Source of the DNA: an uncultured Prevotellaceae bacterium
Lineage (GTDB): Bacteria; Bacteroidota; Bacteroidia; Bacteroidales; Bacteroidaceae
Direction of reading: 5' to 3'
DNA length: 64,000 nt
Assembly (NCBI GenBank): GCA_900319225.1
Contig: ONNV01000004.1
Span: 1-64,000 of the forward strand
Of the stretch, positions 1 to 9,230 are shown one piece after another. The notes under the pieces were generated by a model. That model was not told where the DNA came from. It worked only from the letters and a program-made list of their open reading frames with translations, and made no database searches. The translations under genes were made by a program, and so were the position numbers. Numbering within the stretch: the stretch's first letter is position 1; every line of letters starts with the position of its first letter.

Positions 1-47
1 GCCTTGGAGGATCCCGTTAAGAACGGGGTTTGTTCGAGGAACGTTAG

Positions 48-148
48 GCCCCCGCAGGGGGACTATGAGGACGAGTTCGCCGTTTAGGGTCCGGAGAGGC
101 CCGGAGTAGCCACGGAACGTTGTCTCCAATCCTATAGTCCTGCGGTGC
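48..148 (+). ncRNA. ffs: Probable signal recognition particle RNA (4.5S type)
   Basis: The segment folds into one long interrupted hairpin. The 5' arm (about 48-75, core CCGCAGG then GACTAT and AGGA) pairs with the 3' arm (about 130-148, TCCTATAGTCCTGCGG). A middle helix pairs GACGAGTTCGCCGT with ACGGAACGTTGTC. The tip reads TAGGGTCCGGAGAGGCCC followed by GGAGTAGCCA, which resembles SRP helix 8, with a GGAG loop and an AGCAGC-like asymmetric loop. About 100 nt is the size of a bacterial small SRP RNA, which binds Ffh and delivers membrane proteins to the translocon. The ends are inferred from the pairing, and no U-tract terminator is obvious. Another structured RNA cannot be excluded. Confidence 0.52.
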
Positions 149-295
149 TTAAAAAAGATGATATGACAAAAATGTCTGTTATTTGTGTAAAATGAGTAAC
201 TTTAAGCTCCGCTTTAAGTCAAGCGGAACTTGAAGATAAGCTGCGCCTTGGGATAAAAAATAAACAAGTTTCTTTTTTCTCCTCTCGGCTTGCAT

Positions 296-303
296 TATCT
301 TTG
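296..303 (+). promoter_or_regulatory. -7 promoter box for secA
   Basis: TATCTTTG is an exact match to the Bacteroidetes -7 consensus TAnnTTTG. It lies about 67 bp before the secA ATG, downstream of a T-rich stretch at 269-280 that could serve as the -33 element. Confidence 0.55.
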
Positions 304-370
304 CATTTCGGCACGGATTTTGCTTTTGTGCTGCAGATAGTATTAATACAAAAACAACAGATACCGCATA

Positions 371-3300
371 ATGGGTTTTAATGAATTTATCGGGAAGCTT
401 TTTGGTAATAAGCAGACCCGCGACATAAAGGAGATTCAGCCTTGGGTGGAGAAAGTCAAGGCTGCGTATCCCAAGTATGAAAAGCTGTCCAATGATGAGT
501 TGCGCGCCGCAACACAGGAGATACGCCGCAAAGTCCAGGACTTTGTAATACCTGAAAAGAAACGCATAGAAGAGCTTAAGGCTAAGGTAGAGCAGACTGA
601 GATGGAGGACCGCGAGCCTCTGTTCAATCAGATAGACAAGTTGGAGAAAGAGGTCATGGACCGCTATGAGGTGGTTCTGGACGAGGTTCTCCCTGACGTA
701 TTTGCCATAATCAAGGATACGGCACGACGCTTTACGCAGAACGAGCAGGTGGAGGTTACCGCTACTGATTTTGACCGTGACCTGGCCGCCAAGCATGACT
801 TTGTTGTCATAGACGGTGACAAGGCACTGTGGCAGCATCACTGGGTTGCCGGTGGCAACGATACAGTGTGGAACATGATACACTATGACGTCCAGCTGTT
901 TGGTGGCGTGGTACTGCATAAGGGTAGGATTGCCGAGATGGCTACCGGTGAGGGTAAGACCCTGGTGGCTACACTGCCGGTGTTCCTTAACGCATTGACC
1001 GGTAACGGTGTACACGTAGTAACCGTAAACGATTATCTGGCCAAGCGTGATGCCGAGTGGATGGGTCCGCTCTATATGTTCCACGGCCTGTCTGTTGACT
1101 GCATTGACAAACATCAGCCCAACTCCGAGGCCCGTCGTAACGCCTACCGTGCCGATATCACATTCGGTACCAACAACGAGTTTGGTTTTGACTACCTGCG
1201 TGACAATATGGCAAGCCATCCCAATGAGCTTGTACAGCGCGGTCACAACTACGCAATCGTGGATGAGGTTGACTCCGTGCTCATTGATGATGCACGTACA
1301 CCTCTTATCATATCAGGTCCCGTACCCAAGGGTGATGACCAGCAGTTTGAGCAGTTGCGCCCGCAGGTGGAGCAGCTCTTTGAGGCTCAGAAGCGTCTTG
1401 CTACCCAGTATCTGGCCGATGCCCGTAAGAAGGTTGCATCTGAGGATGAGAATGAGCGCGCCGAGGGATTCCTGTCACTGTTCCGCAGTTTCAAGGCCCT
1501 GCCCAAGAACAAGGCACTTATCAAGTTCCTCAGTGAGCCGGGTATAAAGGTAGGTCTGCAAAAAACAGAGGAGATCTACATGGAGCAGCAGAACAAGCGT
1601 ATGCCCGAGGCTGTGGAGCCGCTGTACTTTGTGATAGATGAGAAACTTAACAGCGTTGACCTGACCGATAAGGGTGTGGAGCTGATAAGCGGCACCAACA
1701 AGGATCCTGAATTCTTTGTGCTGCCCGATATCGCCACCCAGCTCTCTGACCTGGAGAATGAGACTGACCTGAGTCAGGAGGAGCGTCTTGCCAAGAAGGA
1801 TGAACTGCTTACCAACTACGCTGTAAAGAGTGAGCGTATACATACCATCAACCAGCTGCTCAAGGCCTACTGCATGTTTGAGCGCGATGTTGATTACATC
1901 GTGACTGAGGACGGCAAGGTCAAGATTGTTGATGAGCAGACCGGTCGTGTAATGGAGGGCCGCCGCTGGAGTGACGGACTGCATCAGGCCGTGGAGGCTA
2001 AGGAGCGCGTCAACATTGAGGCTGCAACCCAGACATTCGCAACCATCACCCTGCAGAACTATTTCCGTATGTATCATAAGCTGGCCGGTATGACCGGTAC
2101 AGCCGAGACAGAGGCTGGTGAGTTCTGGGATATCTACAAGCTGGATGTTGTGGTAATCCCCACCAACAAACCCATAGCACGTATAGACCAGAATGACCGC
2201 ATATACAAGACCAAACGTGAAAAGTACAAGGCCGTAATCGAGGAGATTGTACGTCTGGTAGAGGCCGGTCGTCCGGTACTGGTAGGTACTACATCGGTCG
2301 AGATAAGTGAGCAGCTGAGCCGCATGCTTACCATGCGTAAGATTGAGCATAACGTTCTGAACGCCAAGCTGCACCAGAAGGAGGCCGATATCGTGGCCAA
2401 GGCCGGTCAGAAGAGTATCGTTACCATAGCCACCAACATGGCAGGTCGTGGTACCGATATAAAGCTGTCACCTGAGGTCCGCGAGGCAGGAGGTCTTGCA
2501 ATCGTAGGTACCGAGCGCCATGAGAGCCGCCGTGTTGACCGCCAGCTGCGTGGTCGTGCCGGCCGTCAGGGTGATCCGGGTTCATCAGTATTCTTCATCT
2601 CACTTGAGGATAACCTGATGCGTCTGTTCGGATCTGACCGTATTGCTCCGCTTATGGATAAACTGGGCCTGCAGGAGGATGAGATGATTGAGAACAGTTT
2701 CATCACCAAGCGTATAGAGCAGGCACAGAAGAAAGTTGAGGAGAACCACTTTGGCATACGTAAACGCCTGCTTGAGTATGATGACGTGATGAACAAGCAG
2801 CGTACCGTTGTCTATGAGAAGCGCCGTCATGCCCTGATAGGTGAGCGTATAGGCATGGATATAGCCAATATGATATGGGACCGCTCAGCCGGTGCCGCCG
2901 AGAACTGCGCTGACTACGAGAGTCTGCAGATGGAGGTGTTCCGCGTGCTGGCAACCGAACTTCCGTTCACTGAGGAGGAGTTTGGTAAGATGAAGGTGGA
3001 TGAGGTATCGGAGCGCATATTCAATGCCGCTATGGATAATTTCAAGCGTAAGTGTGAGCGCATGGCCCAGATCGTGACACCTGTCATAAAGAAGGTGTTC
3101 GAGGAGCAGGGTGACCGCTATGAGAATATCCTGATTCCTATCACTGATGGCCGCCGCGTTTATCAGATACCGTGCAACCTCAAGGAGGCATATGAAAGCG
3201 AGGGTAAGAGCGTGGTAACCGCATTCCAGAAGGCTATCCTGCTGCACACCATCGATGAGTGCTGGAAAGAGAACCTGCGTGAGCTTGATGAACTCAAGCA

Positions 3301-3670
3301 CTCCGTACAGAACGCCAGCTATGAGCAGAAAGACCCGCTCCTGATATTCAAGCTGGAGTCTGTGACACTGTTTGACAACATGGTCAACAAGATGAATGAC
3401 CAGACCGTATCAATCCTGATGCGCGGTCAGATACCTGAGCCCGATCCCGACCGTGTACGTGAGGCACCTGCACAGAACCGTCAGCAGCGCCGTCAGTATA
3501 CTGAGAACCGCACAGATATGTCTGATCCTAATCAGCGTGCGGCTGCAGCCCGTGATACCCGTCAGCAGGTTCGTGAGCCTATCCGTGCCGATAAGACCCC
3601 GGGCCGTAATGACCCATGTCCGTGCGGCAGCGGCAAGAAATTCAAGAACTGCCACGGTCAGGGACTTTAA
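371..3670 (+). CDS. secA: Protein translocase ATPase SecA
   Basis: SecA is the peripheral ATPase that drives unfolded preproteins through SecYEG. The DEAD-type motor is intact: Walker A MATGEGKT at residues 190-197, DEVD at 298-301, and the helicase C-terminal motifs [15 protein letters not shown] and [12 protein letters not shown] further on. The C-terminal tail ends in a zinc-binding motif [14 protein letters not shown], used by SecA to contact SecB or ribosomes. The 1099 residues are long compared with about 900 in E. coli, because of insertions in the region between the two nucleotide-binding folds and a long tail; this is usual in Bacteroidetes. A small conserved gene follows 27 bp later and is probably cotranscribed. 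Confidence 0.98.
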   Translation: MGFNEFIGKLFGNKQTRDIKEIQPWVEKVKAAYPKYEKLSNDELRAATQEIRRKVQDFVIPEKKRIEELKAKVEQTEMEDREPLFNQIDKLEKEVMDRYEVVLDEVLPDVFAIIKDTARRFTQNEQVEVTATDFDRDLAAKHDFVVIDGDKALWQHHWVAGGNDTVWNMIHYDVQLFGGVVLHKGRIAEMATGEGKTLVATLPVFLNALTGNGVHVVTVNDYLAKRDAEWMGPLYMFHGLSVDCIDKHQPNSEARRNAYRADITFGTNNEFGFDYLRDNMASHPNELVQRGHNYAIVDEVDSVLIDDARTPLIISGPVPKGDDQQFEQLRPQVEQLFEAQKRLATQYLADARKKVASEDENERAEGFLSLFRSFKALPKNKALIKFLSEPGIKVGLQKTEEIYMEQQNKRMPEAVEPLYFVIDEKLNSVDLTDKGVELISGTNKDPEFFVLPDIATQLSDLENETDLSQEERLAKKDELLTNYAVKSERIHTINQLLKAYCMFERDVDYIVTEDGKVKIVDEQTGRVMEGRRWSDGLHQAVEAKERVNIEAATQTFATITLQNYFRMYHKLAGMTGTAETEAGEFWDIYKLDVVVIPTNKPIARIDQNDRIYKTKREKYKAVIEEIVRLVEAGRPVLVGTTSVEISEQLSRMLTMRKIEHNVLNAKLHQKEADIVAKAGQKSIVTIATNMAGRGTDIKLSPEVREAGGLAIVGTERHESRRVDRQLRGRAGRQGDPGSSVFFISLEDNLMRLFGSDRIAPLMDKLGLQEDEMIENSFITKRIEQAQKKVEENHFGIRKRLLEYDDVMNKQRTVVYEKRRHALIGERIGMDIANMIWDRSAGAAENCADYESLQMEVFRVLATELPFTEEEFGKMKVDEVSERIFNAAMDNFKRKCERMAQIVTPVIKKVFEEQGDRYENILIPITDGRRVYQIPCNLKEAYESEGKSVVTAFQKAILLHTIDECWKENLRELDELKHSVQNASYEQKDPLLIFKLESVTLFDNMVNKMNDQTVSILMRGQIPEPDPDRVREAPAQNRQQRRQYTENRTDMSDPNQRAAAARDTRQQVREPIRADKTPGRNDPCPCGSGKKFKNCHGQGL

Positions 3671-3697
3671 GATTTTGAATTACTAAAAACGTAAGCT

Positions 3698-4141
3698 ATG
3701 AGACTGAGCGAATCATCATTTCAGCAGCTCAAGGCCCTTATCGGTGAGGCCTTGAACGAGTTCCGCCGTCCACAGGAACAGTCGGTGGTAACGGACATTC
3801 ACATTATGCCCATACGTGAAACGGGCGATGTAACTATAAGTGATGATGACCGCGACCTGGCTACCGTGCGTCTATCGGACCTTGTGGAGATTCCTGAGGA
3901 GGATTTCTACCAGGTCATGGAGAAAGCGCTGCGCCGTATCCTCAAGGATATTGATCAGGTGGATCCGCTTGAGAACCTGGCTATCTGGAAACCGTTCTCA
4001 TTTGTCCTGGTGGATGATGACCGTGAGACCGTAGCTGAACTCATGCTCTTTGATGAGGACAACACCCTGCTCAGCCAAAGCCTTATGCAGGGCCTTGATG
4101 AGGAACTGGACAGTTTCCTCAAGGACCTCCTGGCGGAGTAA
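3698..4141 (+). CDS. Conserved hypothetical acidic protein downstream of secA
   Basis: A 147-residue cytoplasmic protein with no signal peptide or membrane segment. It is strongly acidic, with runs such as SDDDRDLA and VDDDRETVAELMLFDEDN, and seems to be a single alpha/beta domain. I do not recognise a named family. It starts 27 bp after secA with no terminator in between and is followed by a strong terminator, so it is probably the last gene of a secA transcript. A link with export is suggested only by this position. Confidence 0.8.
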   Translation: MRLSESSFQQLKALIGEALNEFRRPQEQSVVTDIHIMPIRETGDVTISDDDRDLATVRLSDLVEIPEEDFYQVMEKALRRILKDIDQVDPLENLAIWKPFSFVLVDDDRETVAELMLFDEDNTLLSQSLMQGLDEELDSFLKDLLAE

Positions 4142-4159
4142 AACGTTTAATAATCTTAA

Positions 4160-4200
4160 AAAACGGCCTGAGGAATAACCTTGGGCCGTTTTTTCTTTTG
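4160..4200 (+). terminator. Rho-independent terminator after the secA operon
   Basis: The stem AACGGCC / GGCCGTT (about 4162-4168 and 4184-4190) encloses an imperfect loop and is followed by TTTTTTCTTTTG. It closes the secA transcription unit. Confidence 0.85.
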
Positions 4201-4354
4201 TTTTAATTGCATATAATAGCTTTTATTCATTCTTTTGCCCTATAATAGTCTTTTTCAACAGCTTTTTTATGGAAACCTCTCCTTACCGGGTCCTTTGTTG
4301 CGGCGAGCCCGTTGAATGTTAAACTCCTTTTGTTTCTCAATAATCAGTACTTAT

Positions 4355-5074
4355 ATGAATAGATTTTTTGCTTTTGCCTTGGTTATTATGGCGTTGCCTT
4401 TCACTACTGCTTCCGCCAGGAAGAATAGAGTATATTCAATTGTTGAAGGCTCTGTTGAATACGCCAATGAGATTGGACTCAAGTCCAACCCTGAGAGTTA
4501 TGCCCGCTATCGTACCAGCGGTAATGTAAAAGGTGAATTGGCCTATCGCAAAACTCTGAGTGCCGAATTGTCATTAGGCGTGGGATTCCTGTTCGTTGAT
4601 AAAGGGCAGGGTTACAGATGGTCTGCCGAGATCTCTGCTTTGCTTGGAACACAAGGCCTGCATTTTAAGGATGATGATGTATATTATGAATTAGCCGGCG
4701 TAAAGTATCATAGGAATATGGGTGATGATGAGCGTTACAGATATGCCGGTCTTAATGCCCGTCTGATACGCAGAATAAATCTTGGCGGAGGCTGGATATA
4801 TGAGCCCGCAGTAAAGGCGGGTTATCAGGATGGACCCTATGACATCAGATATAATGATGATGAATGGAGAGAATTCACTGATACCTATATGGCTTATGTA
4901 ATGCTGAATCCATTGGCAATAGAGTATAATTGCCCTAAAAATGAACATTTTGGCTTTAAGTTGACGCTTGGTAGTCTGGGCTATGTAGAAAATCTTAGCG
5001 AGTTTGATGAACCGTTCGTTTCATACTTTGCGGATTTCAGCTCATTCAGCGCAGCGTTCATATATTATTTTTAA
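4355..5074 (+). CDS. Secreted outer-membrane beta-barrel-like protein (paralogue 1)
   Basis: Starting at the ATG at 4355 gives 239 residues beginning with a clear signal peptide (MNRFFAFALVIMALPF, cleavage near TASA). An in-frame upstream ATG at 4316 would bury that signal and is less likely. The mature part alternates polar and hydrophobic residues and ends in an aromatic (SAAFIYYF), as outer-membrane barrels do. It shares a plan with the next gene: a segment of the type GSVEYANEIGL, then DKGQGYRW, then RRINLGGGWIYEP. I do not recognise a named family; a small porin-like or adhesin barrel is the best description. Confidence 0.75.
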   Translation: MNRFFAFALVIMALPFTTASARKNRVYSIVEGSVEYANEIGLKSNPESYARYRTSGNVKGELAYRKTLSAELSLGVGFLFVDKGQGYRWSAEISALLGTQGLHFKDDDVYYELAGVKYHRNMGDDERYRYAGLNARLIRRINLGGGWIYEPAVKAGYQDGPYDIRYNDDEWREFTDTYMAYVMLNPLAIEYNCPKNEHFGFKLTLGSLGYVENLSEFDEPFVSYFADFSSFSAAFIYYF

Positions 5075-5109
5075 GGGTGACACCTATTAACCACTAATTG
5101 TCTATAAAA

Positions 5110-5796
5110 ATGAAAAGATATTTCTTTGTTGCTTTTGCATTTATGCTGACTGTATCATTCGTAGGTGTGTCAGCCCAAGATAGAGGCTTGTTTGTCAGTC
5201 TTTCAGGAATGGTGTACGGTAATTATGAATCCGGACTTAGTTCAAATGATTACGATTATAAGACATTTGAAGATTTATACGGTAATCCCGGGGCAATGCC
5301 TTATTCTGACAGAGAAGAATTTAAAGCCAATCTCAGTTTAGGTTACAGATTCTCAGATAAAGGAGACGGTGCCAGATATGCCGTTGCAGTTAACATGGGA
5401 TTGGGAAAGAACAATACTCACTTCAGGGATGAGGAACTTGGTGACGCTTATACCAATCTCCTGGTCTTAGATCTTTATGCCGGGTTGTCGTTCATACGCA
5501 GAATAAGTTTGGGAAACGGTTTCTTCCTTGATCCTACGGTAGATTTCCAATTCAGGTTTACTTCATCGGGCTATCCTATCATGAATAATCTGAGTACATA
5601 TATTACCAGAAAGGCCGAGGTGATACTGAGACCATTGGTTCTGGAGTACAGATTCCCCCAGTATGATAAGCTGGCAATCAAAGCCGGTGCCGGTGTGATT
5701 TCATACTCATACAGGACCGCAGAGTGGATTAGGGATCCTTACCAGATGTTCATAATCTCACCCGACATGTTCCTGGGAGCAACCTTCTATTTCTGA
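5110..5796 (+). CDS. Secreted outer-membrane beta-barrel-like protein (paralogue 2)
   Basis: A 228-residue protein from the ATG at 5110; a TTG four codons upstream is in frame but adds nothing. It has a signal peptide (MKRYFFVAFAFMLTVSFVGVSAQ, cut after the Ala before Gln). The mature chain has beta-strand periodicity and a terminal phenylalanine (FLGATFYF), typical of Bam-inserted barrels. Segments such as GMVYGNYESGL, SDKGDGARY and RRISLGNGFFLDP align with the preceding gene, so the two are tandem paralogues. They are 35 bp apart and probably cotranscribed. The function is unknown. Confidence 0.75.
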   Translation: MKRYFFVAFAFMLTVSFVGVSAQDRGLFVSLSGMVYGNYESGLSSNDYDYKTFEDLYGNPGAMPYSDREEFKANLSLGYRFSDKGDGARYAVAVNMGLGKNNTHFRDEELGDAYTNLLVLDLYAGLSFIRRISLGNGFFLDPTVDFQFRFTSSGYPIMNNLSTYITRKAEVILRPLVLEYRFPQYDKLAIKAGAGVISYSYRTAEWIRDPYQMFIISPDMFLGATFYF

Positions 5797-5850
5797 GATA
5801 CCCAACATACAACTCTCTCCTTGTTGCGTTTTCCTTGTTCATTATATAAA

Positions 5851-5895
5851 ATTATATGATATAAATTTGTATGATACTATTTTATATGATATAAA
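5851..5895. repeat. Three tandem AT-rich 15-bp repeats
   Basis: Three units with an exact 15-bp period read ATTATATGATATAAA (5851), TTTGTATGATACTAT (5866) and TTTATATGATATAAA (5881). The first and third differ at one position. Each unit is itself nearly palindromic around ATGAT. They end 14 bp before the ATPase start codon, so they could be operator sites for autoregulation. Confidence 0.7.
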
Positions 5896-5900
5896 ATTAT

Positions 5901-5908
5901 TAGATTTG
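5901..5908 (+). promoter_or_regulatory. -7 box abutting the ATPase start codon
   Basis: TAGATTTG matches TAnnTTTG and ends one base before the ATG at 5910. If used, transcription would start inside or at the start codon. A second in-frame ATG at 5934 would then be the first available start. Confidence 0.4.
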
Positions 5909-5909
5909 C

Positions 5910-7067
5910 ATGAAAAACAAAAAGATAACAGAAATGGAGATACCTTTTGTCTATGGAAAGGTTGTTGCTGACAGTGATTTTACTGACAGGACAGAAGAGA
6001 CAAAGAAACTAGTAGGCAACTTTATGTCGCTTACCAATACGGCCATAATATCACCTCGCCGGTGGGGTAAATCGTCATTGGTAAACAAGGCTGTCGGTAT
6101 TGTATCTCAACAAGATAGTGGATTGCTGTTTGTTAAGATGAACGCATTCAAGTGTGAGACAATACAAGACTTTTATGAGTTGTTCGCCAAACGTGTGATA
6201 GAGTGCGTTTCCACATCGGCCGATTCAATGCTGTCAAATGCTAAGGATTTCATAATGAATCTTATCCCTAAGTTGTCTTTTACTGATCCTGCCGGTCAAT
6301 ATGAGCTCTCATTCGGAATAGATTTGCGTAGCAATCCTATTGGCGAGGATATCCTTGACTTGCCCCAGAAAATCGCATCCAGACGAGGTAAGAAGATAAT
6401 TGTCTGCATAGATGAATTCCAGCAGATAGGTGAGATATCTGATACGGAAAGGTTACAGAAAATATTAAGGAGTCATTGGCAGGAGCAGAAAGATGTGGCT
6501 TATATCCTTTATGGAAGCAAGAAACATATGATGCTCAATATCTTTGGCGAGTATAACAGTCCATTCTATAAGTTTGGTGATTTGATGTTTTTGCCAAAGA
6601 TATCAAATGCAGATTGGGTGGATTTTATTGTTTCAAGATTCAGTCAAACCGGTAAGTCAATTACCGCTGAGGTAGCTTCATATCTGGCGGAAAATGTAGA
6701 GAATCATTCATATTATGTTCAGCAGTTAGCTCAATATGCTTGGCTCAGAACGGAAACGGATTGCTCTAATCAGATTGTTGATGAGGCAATTGATGCAATG
6801 ATGGATTCCATGAATCTCCAGTTTGTAAACCTTATGGATTCCCTGACAGAGAAACAAAGGAATTTCCTTATGGCAATATGTGATGGAATAAAGAATTATT
6901 CATCGGCAGATACTATATCCCGCTATAAACTGGGAACCAGTGGCAATGTGCGGATACTAAAAGGCGCTCTAAAGAAACGGGACCTGATAGATGAAACAAA
7001 CGGAGTAATTGAGATTCAGGATCCTGTATTCAGAATGTGGATTGACAGAGTCTACAGAAGGTTGTGA
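5910..7067 (+). CDS. AAA-type ATPase of the prokaryotic ATPase (PF01637-like) family
   Basis: A 385-residue ATP-binding protein with the usual N-terminal plan of this family: YGKVVADSDFTDRTEE, a P-loop SPRRWGKSSL at 48-57, and a Walker B IIVCIDEF around 163-170. The C-terminal part (about 290-385) looks like a winged helix (TEKQRNFLMAICDGIKNYSS, then RILKGALKKRDLI). Such ATPases are abundant in Bacteroidales and mostly uncharacterised; some work with nucleases. It is a stand-alone gene preceded by 15-bp AT-rich repeats. ATG 5910 is used here, but M9 at 5934 is possible given the position of the promoter box. Confidence 0.85.
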   Translation: MKNKKITEMEIPFVYGKVVADSDFTDRTEETKKLVGNFMSLTNTAIISPRRWGKSSLVNKAVGIVSQQDSGLLFVKMNAFKCETIQDFYELFAKRVIECVSTSADSMLSNAKDFIMNLIPKLSFTDPAGQYELSFGIDLRSNPIGEDILDLPQKIASRRGKKIIVCIDEFQQIGEISDTERLQKILRSHWQEQKDVAYILYGSKKHMMLNIFGEYNSPFYKFGDLMFLPKISNADWVDFIVSRFSQTGKSITAEVASYLAENVENHSYYVQQLAQYAWLRTETDCSNQIVDEAIDAMMDSMNLQFVNLMDSLTEKQRNFLMAICDGIKNYSSADTISRYKLGTSGNVRILKGALKKRDLIDETNGVIEIQDPVFRMWIDRVYRRL

Positions 7068-7163
7068 AACTACAAAATCCTTACCTTGAGGCGTGAAATG
7101 CTAAAAATGGCTAAATGAGCTGTTTTGGGCGGAAAACTCTGTGCGGCGCATGGAGTTTTCTTG

Positions 7164-7171
7164 TATCTTTG
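7164..7171 (+). promoter_or_regulatory. -7 promoter box for the efflux operon
   Basis: TATCTTTG lies 25 bp before the regulator start codon. An AAGAAGGA ribosome-binding site at 7181-7188 lies between them and decides the start at 7196. Confidence 0.55.
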
Positions 7172-7195
7172 CGGCCTGAAAAGAAGGACGTTCTG

Positions 7196-7822
7196 ATGAT
7201 TTTTAATCCAACAAATAGAGATGAAATCCGTCTTAGGGCTATAGAGACAGCATCAGAGATACTGATGAGAGAGAAAAATCTGTCTGTCAGGATGGATGAT
7301 GTGGCACAGGAACTGTCTGTTTCAAAACGTACCTTGTATGAGATATTCGGCAGTAAGGAGGCGCTCCTTATGGAATGCATGAAAAAGCATATTGCCCATA
7401 TGTCTCAGATGCTGGAGGATGAGATTGGCAGGGAAGAGGATGTGCTCACGGTTTTCCTTAAGCACCTGGAGGTCCTTATAAATGAATCACGCGAGAGAGA
7501 CCGAAACAAGTTTGAGGATATAGACAAGTATCCCAAACTTAAGAAAATGTTCCATGAGCATCTGGCTGACATGGCGCGTCGTATGCGCGGTTTCATGGAG
7601 TTGGGTGTAAAGCAGGGAGTGTTCCGTGATGACCTTAACATGGATGTGCTCATGAAAGCTTTCAGCGCCATGGGTGCTATGGTCAACAAGGAGTGTGAGC
7701 GGGGAGAGTTGCGTTATGATGAGCTGATTGACGGTACAATCGTAGTCCTGTTGCGTGGTATAGCTGCACCTAAGGGTATGGCTAAACTTGAAAAGTATAG
7801 GTATAAATCAAACAATAGATGA
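7196..7822 (+). CDS. TetR/AcrR-family transcriptional regulator
   Basis: A 208-residue regulator with an N-terminal helix-turn-helix (MDDVAQELSVSKRTLYEIFG, about residues 33-52) and a divergent C-terminal ligand-binding domain. The ATG at 7196 is preceded by a good ribosome-binding site and a -7 box. An ATG 27 codons upstream (7115) lies before the promoter and is rejected. The stop overlaps the start of the TolC-like gene by 4 bp (ATGA), so it is translated together with the pump it probably represses. The inducer is unknown; drugs, bile or fatty acids are typical for such pumps. Confidence 0.93.
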   Translation: MIFNPTNRDEIRLRAIETASEILMREKNLSVRMDDVAQELSVSKRTLYEIFGSKEALLMECMKKHIAHMSQMLEDEIGREEDVLTVFLKHLEVLINESRERDRNKFEDIDKYPKLKKMFHEHLADMARRMRGFMELGVKQGVFRDDLNMDVLMKAFSAMGAMVNKECERGELRYDELIDGTIVVLLRGIAAPKGMAKLEKYRYKSNNR

Positions 7823-9210
7823 TGAAAAGAGGTTTATTATTCAAGACCGGCCTGTTTATGGCGGTTGCACTTTTTGCCGGTGCTGCCGTTTATGCGCAGA
7901 ATGCCGGCAAGAATGCTGTTCTTAAACTTACTCTTGATGATGCACTCAGCATTGCACTGAGTGACAACCCGACCATCAAGGTGGCCGAGCAGCAGATTGA
8001 GGTTAAGAAAATCAGTAAGGACGAGGCTTGGCAGTCACTATTGCCCAGTGCCGATTTCAGCGGAACTGTCCAGTACACAGTATTGGCCTCGGTAATGAAG
8101 ATGCAAATGCCGGATCCAGTTACTGGAGAAATGAAGGTTAATGAATTCCCTATAGGTCGAGACAACACCAGCACATGGAACGGTCAGGTACAGGTTAGCC
8201 TGCCGGTATTTGCTCCTACGGTATATGCTACCATGAATCTTACCAAGACAGACCTGGACAATGCGGTAGAACAGAGCCGCAGTTCAAAGCTGGATCTGGT
8301 TAATCAGGTTACCAAAGCCTATTATCAGGTCATTTTGGCCCAGGACAGTTATGATGTGCTGTGCAAGAGTTTGGAGCAGGCACAGAAGAACTTTGATGTA
8401 GTAAAGTCTCTCTATGAGCTGGGTGGAACCAGTGAGTATGACAAGATAAGTGCCGAGGTTCAGCTGCGCAGCCTGAATCCCACCGTGATACAGGCGCGTA
8501 ATGCCGTAAATCTGGCCAAGTTGCAGCTTAAGCTGCTTATGGGTATAGATCCTGAGACTGAACTGGCTATAGAGGGAAGCCTGGAGGATTATGAGAATCA
8601 GCTTTATGCTGAGTCATTAGGTGCAGGTGACTATTCACTGGAAAACAACACCAACCTGCGTCAGCTTAAGTTGAATGAGACCATGCTTAACCAGTCATTG
8701 AAAGTTCAGAAGATGAATTTCATGCCTACACTGGCCCTTGCAGGTACATACTCATTCCAGTCTCTTTACAATGACAACTGGAAGTTCTATAACTATGATT
8801 GGGCCAAGAGTTCATCTGTTGTGCTCTCTCTGTCAGTCCCCATTTTCCGTATGGGCAACTTTACCAAGATACGCAGCACCAAGTTGCAGATAAGCCAGCT
8901 CAGTGAGAACATTGAATATACACGCAAGCAGCTGGATGTCCAGGTGCGCAGTTATATTGACAACATGAAGGCCAATGCAGACCAGGTGGCCAGTAACCAT
9001 GAGGCTATAGAGCAGGCCGAGAAGGGCCGTGAGATAGCCAGCAAGCGTTATGAGATTGGTAAGGGTACTATCCTGGAGCTGAATAACAGTGAGGTGTCAC
9101 TTACACAGGCCAAGCTTACATACAGCCAGTCAATCTACAACTATCTGGCAGCCAAGGCAGACCTGGACAAGGTGCTTGGCAATGACGAGAACATTAAGGT
9201 TAGGAAATAA
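7819..9210 (+). CDS. TolC-family outer-membrane efflux channel
   Basis: A 463-residue protein that forms the outer-membrane exit duct of the tripartite pump. It has a signal peptide (KRGLLFKTGLFMAVALFAGAA, cleavage before QNAGKN) and two repeated TolC halves: LTLDDALSIALSDNPTIKVA near residue 40 and a second long helical hairpin region ending ALAAKADLDKVLG-like near the C terminus. It starts inside the regulator stop codon; the next codon is also ATG, so the start may be 7822. The adaptor gene follows 20 bp later. Confidence 0.94.
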   Translation: MMKRGLLFKTGLFMAVALFAGAAVYAQNAGKNAVLKLTLDDALSIALSDNPTIKVAEQQIEVKKISKDEAWQSLLPSADFSGTVQYTVLASVMKMQMPDPVTGEMKVNEFPIGRDNTSTWNGQVQVSLPVFAPTVYATMNLTKTDLDNAVEQSRSSKLDLVNQVTKAYYQVILAQDSYDVLCKSLEQAQKNFDVVKSLYELGGTSEYDKISAEVQLRSLNPTVIQARNAVNLAKLQLKLLMGIDPETELAIEGSLEDYENQLYAESLGAGDYSLENNTNLRQLKLNETMLNQSLKVQKMNFMPTLALAGTYSFQSLYNDNWKFYNYDWAKSSSVVLSLSVPIFRMGNFTKIRSTKLQISQLSENIEYTRKQLDVQVRSYIDNMKANADQVASNHEAIEQAEKGREIASKRYEIGKGTILELNNSEVSLTQAKLTYSQSIYNYLAAKADLDKVLGNDENIKVRK

Positions 9211-9230
9211 GAAACAAATAAACAGATAAG

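Noticed and set aside
1..150. RNase P RNA or tmRNA at the left edge
   Set aside because: The conserved RNase P cores and a tmRNA acceptor/T arm are not present; the long single hairpin fits SRP RNA better.
179..1246. Long minus-strand open frame across the start of secA
   Set aside because: It is a shadow of the secA coding frame; secA has all SecA motifs and the shadow has no recognisable domain or promoter.
5851..5895. The 15-bp repeats as a CRISPR array
   Set aside because: Units are directly adjacent, without spacers, and far too short.
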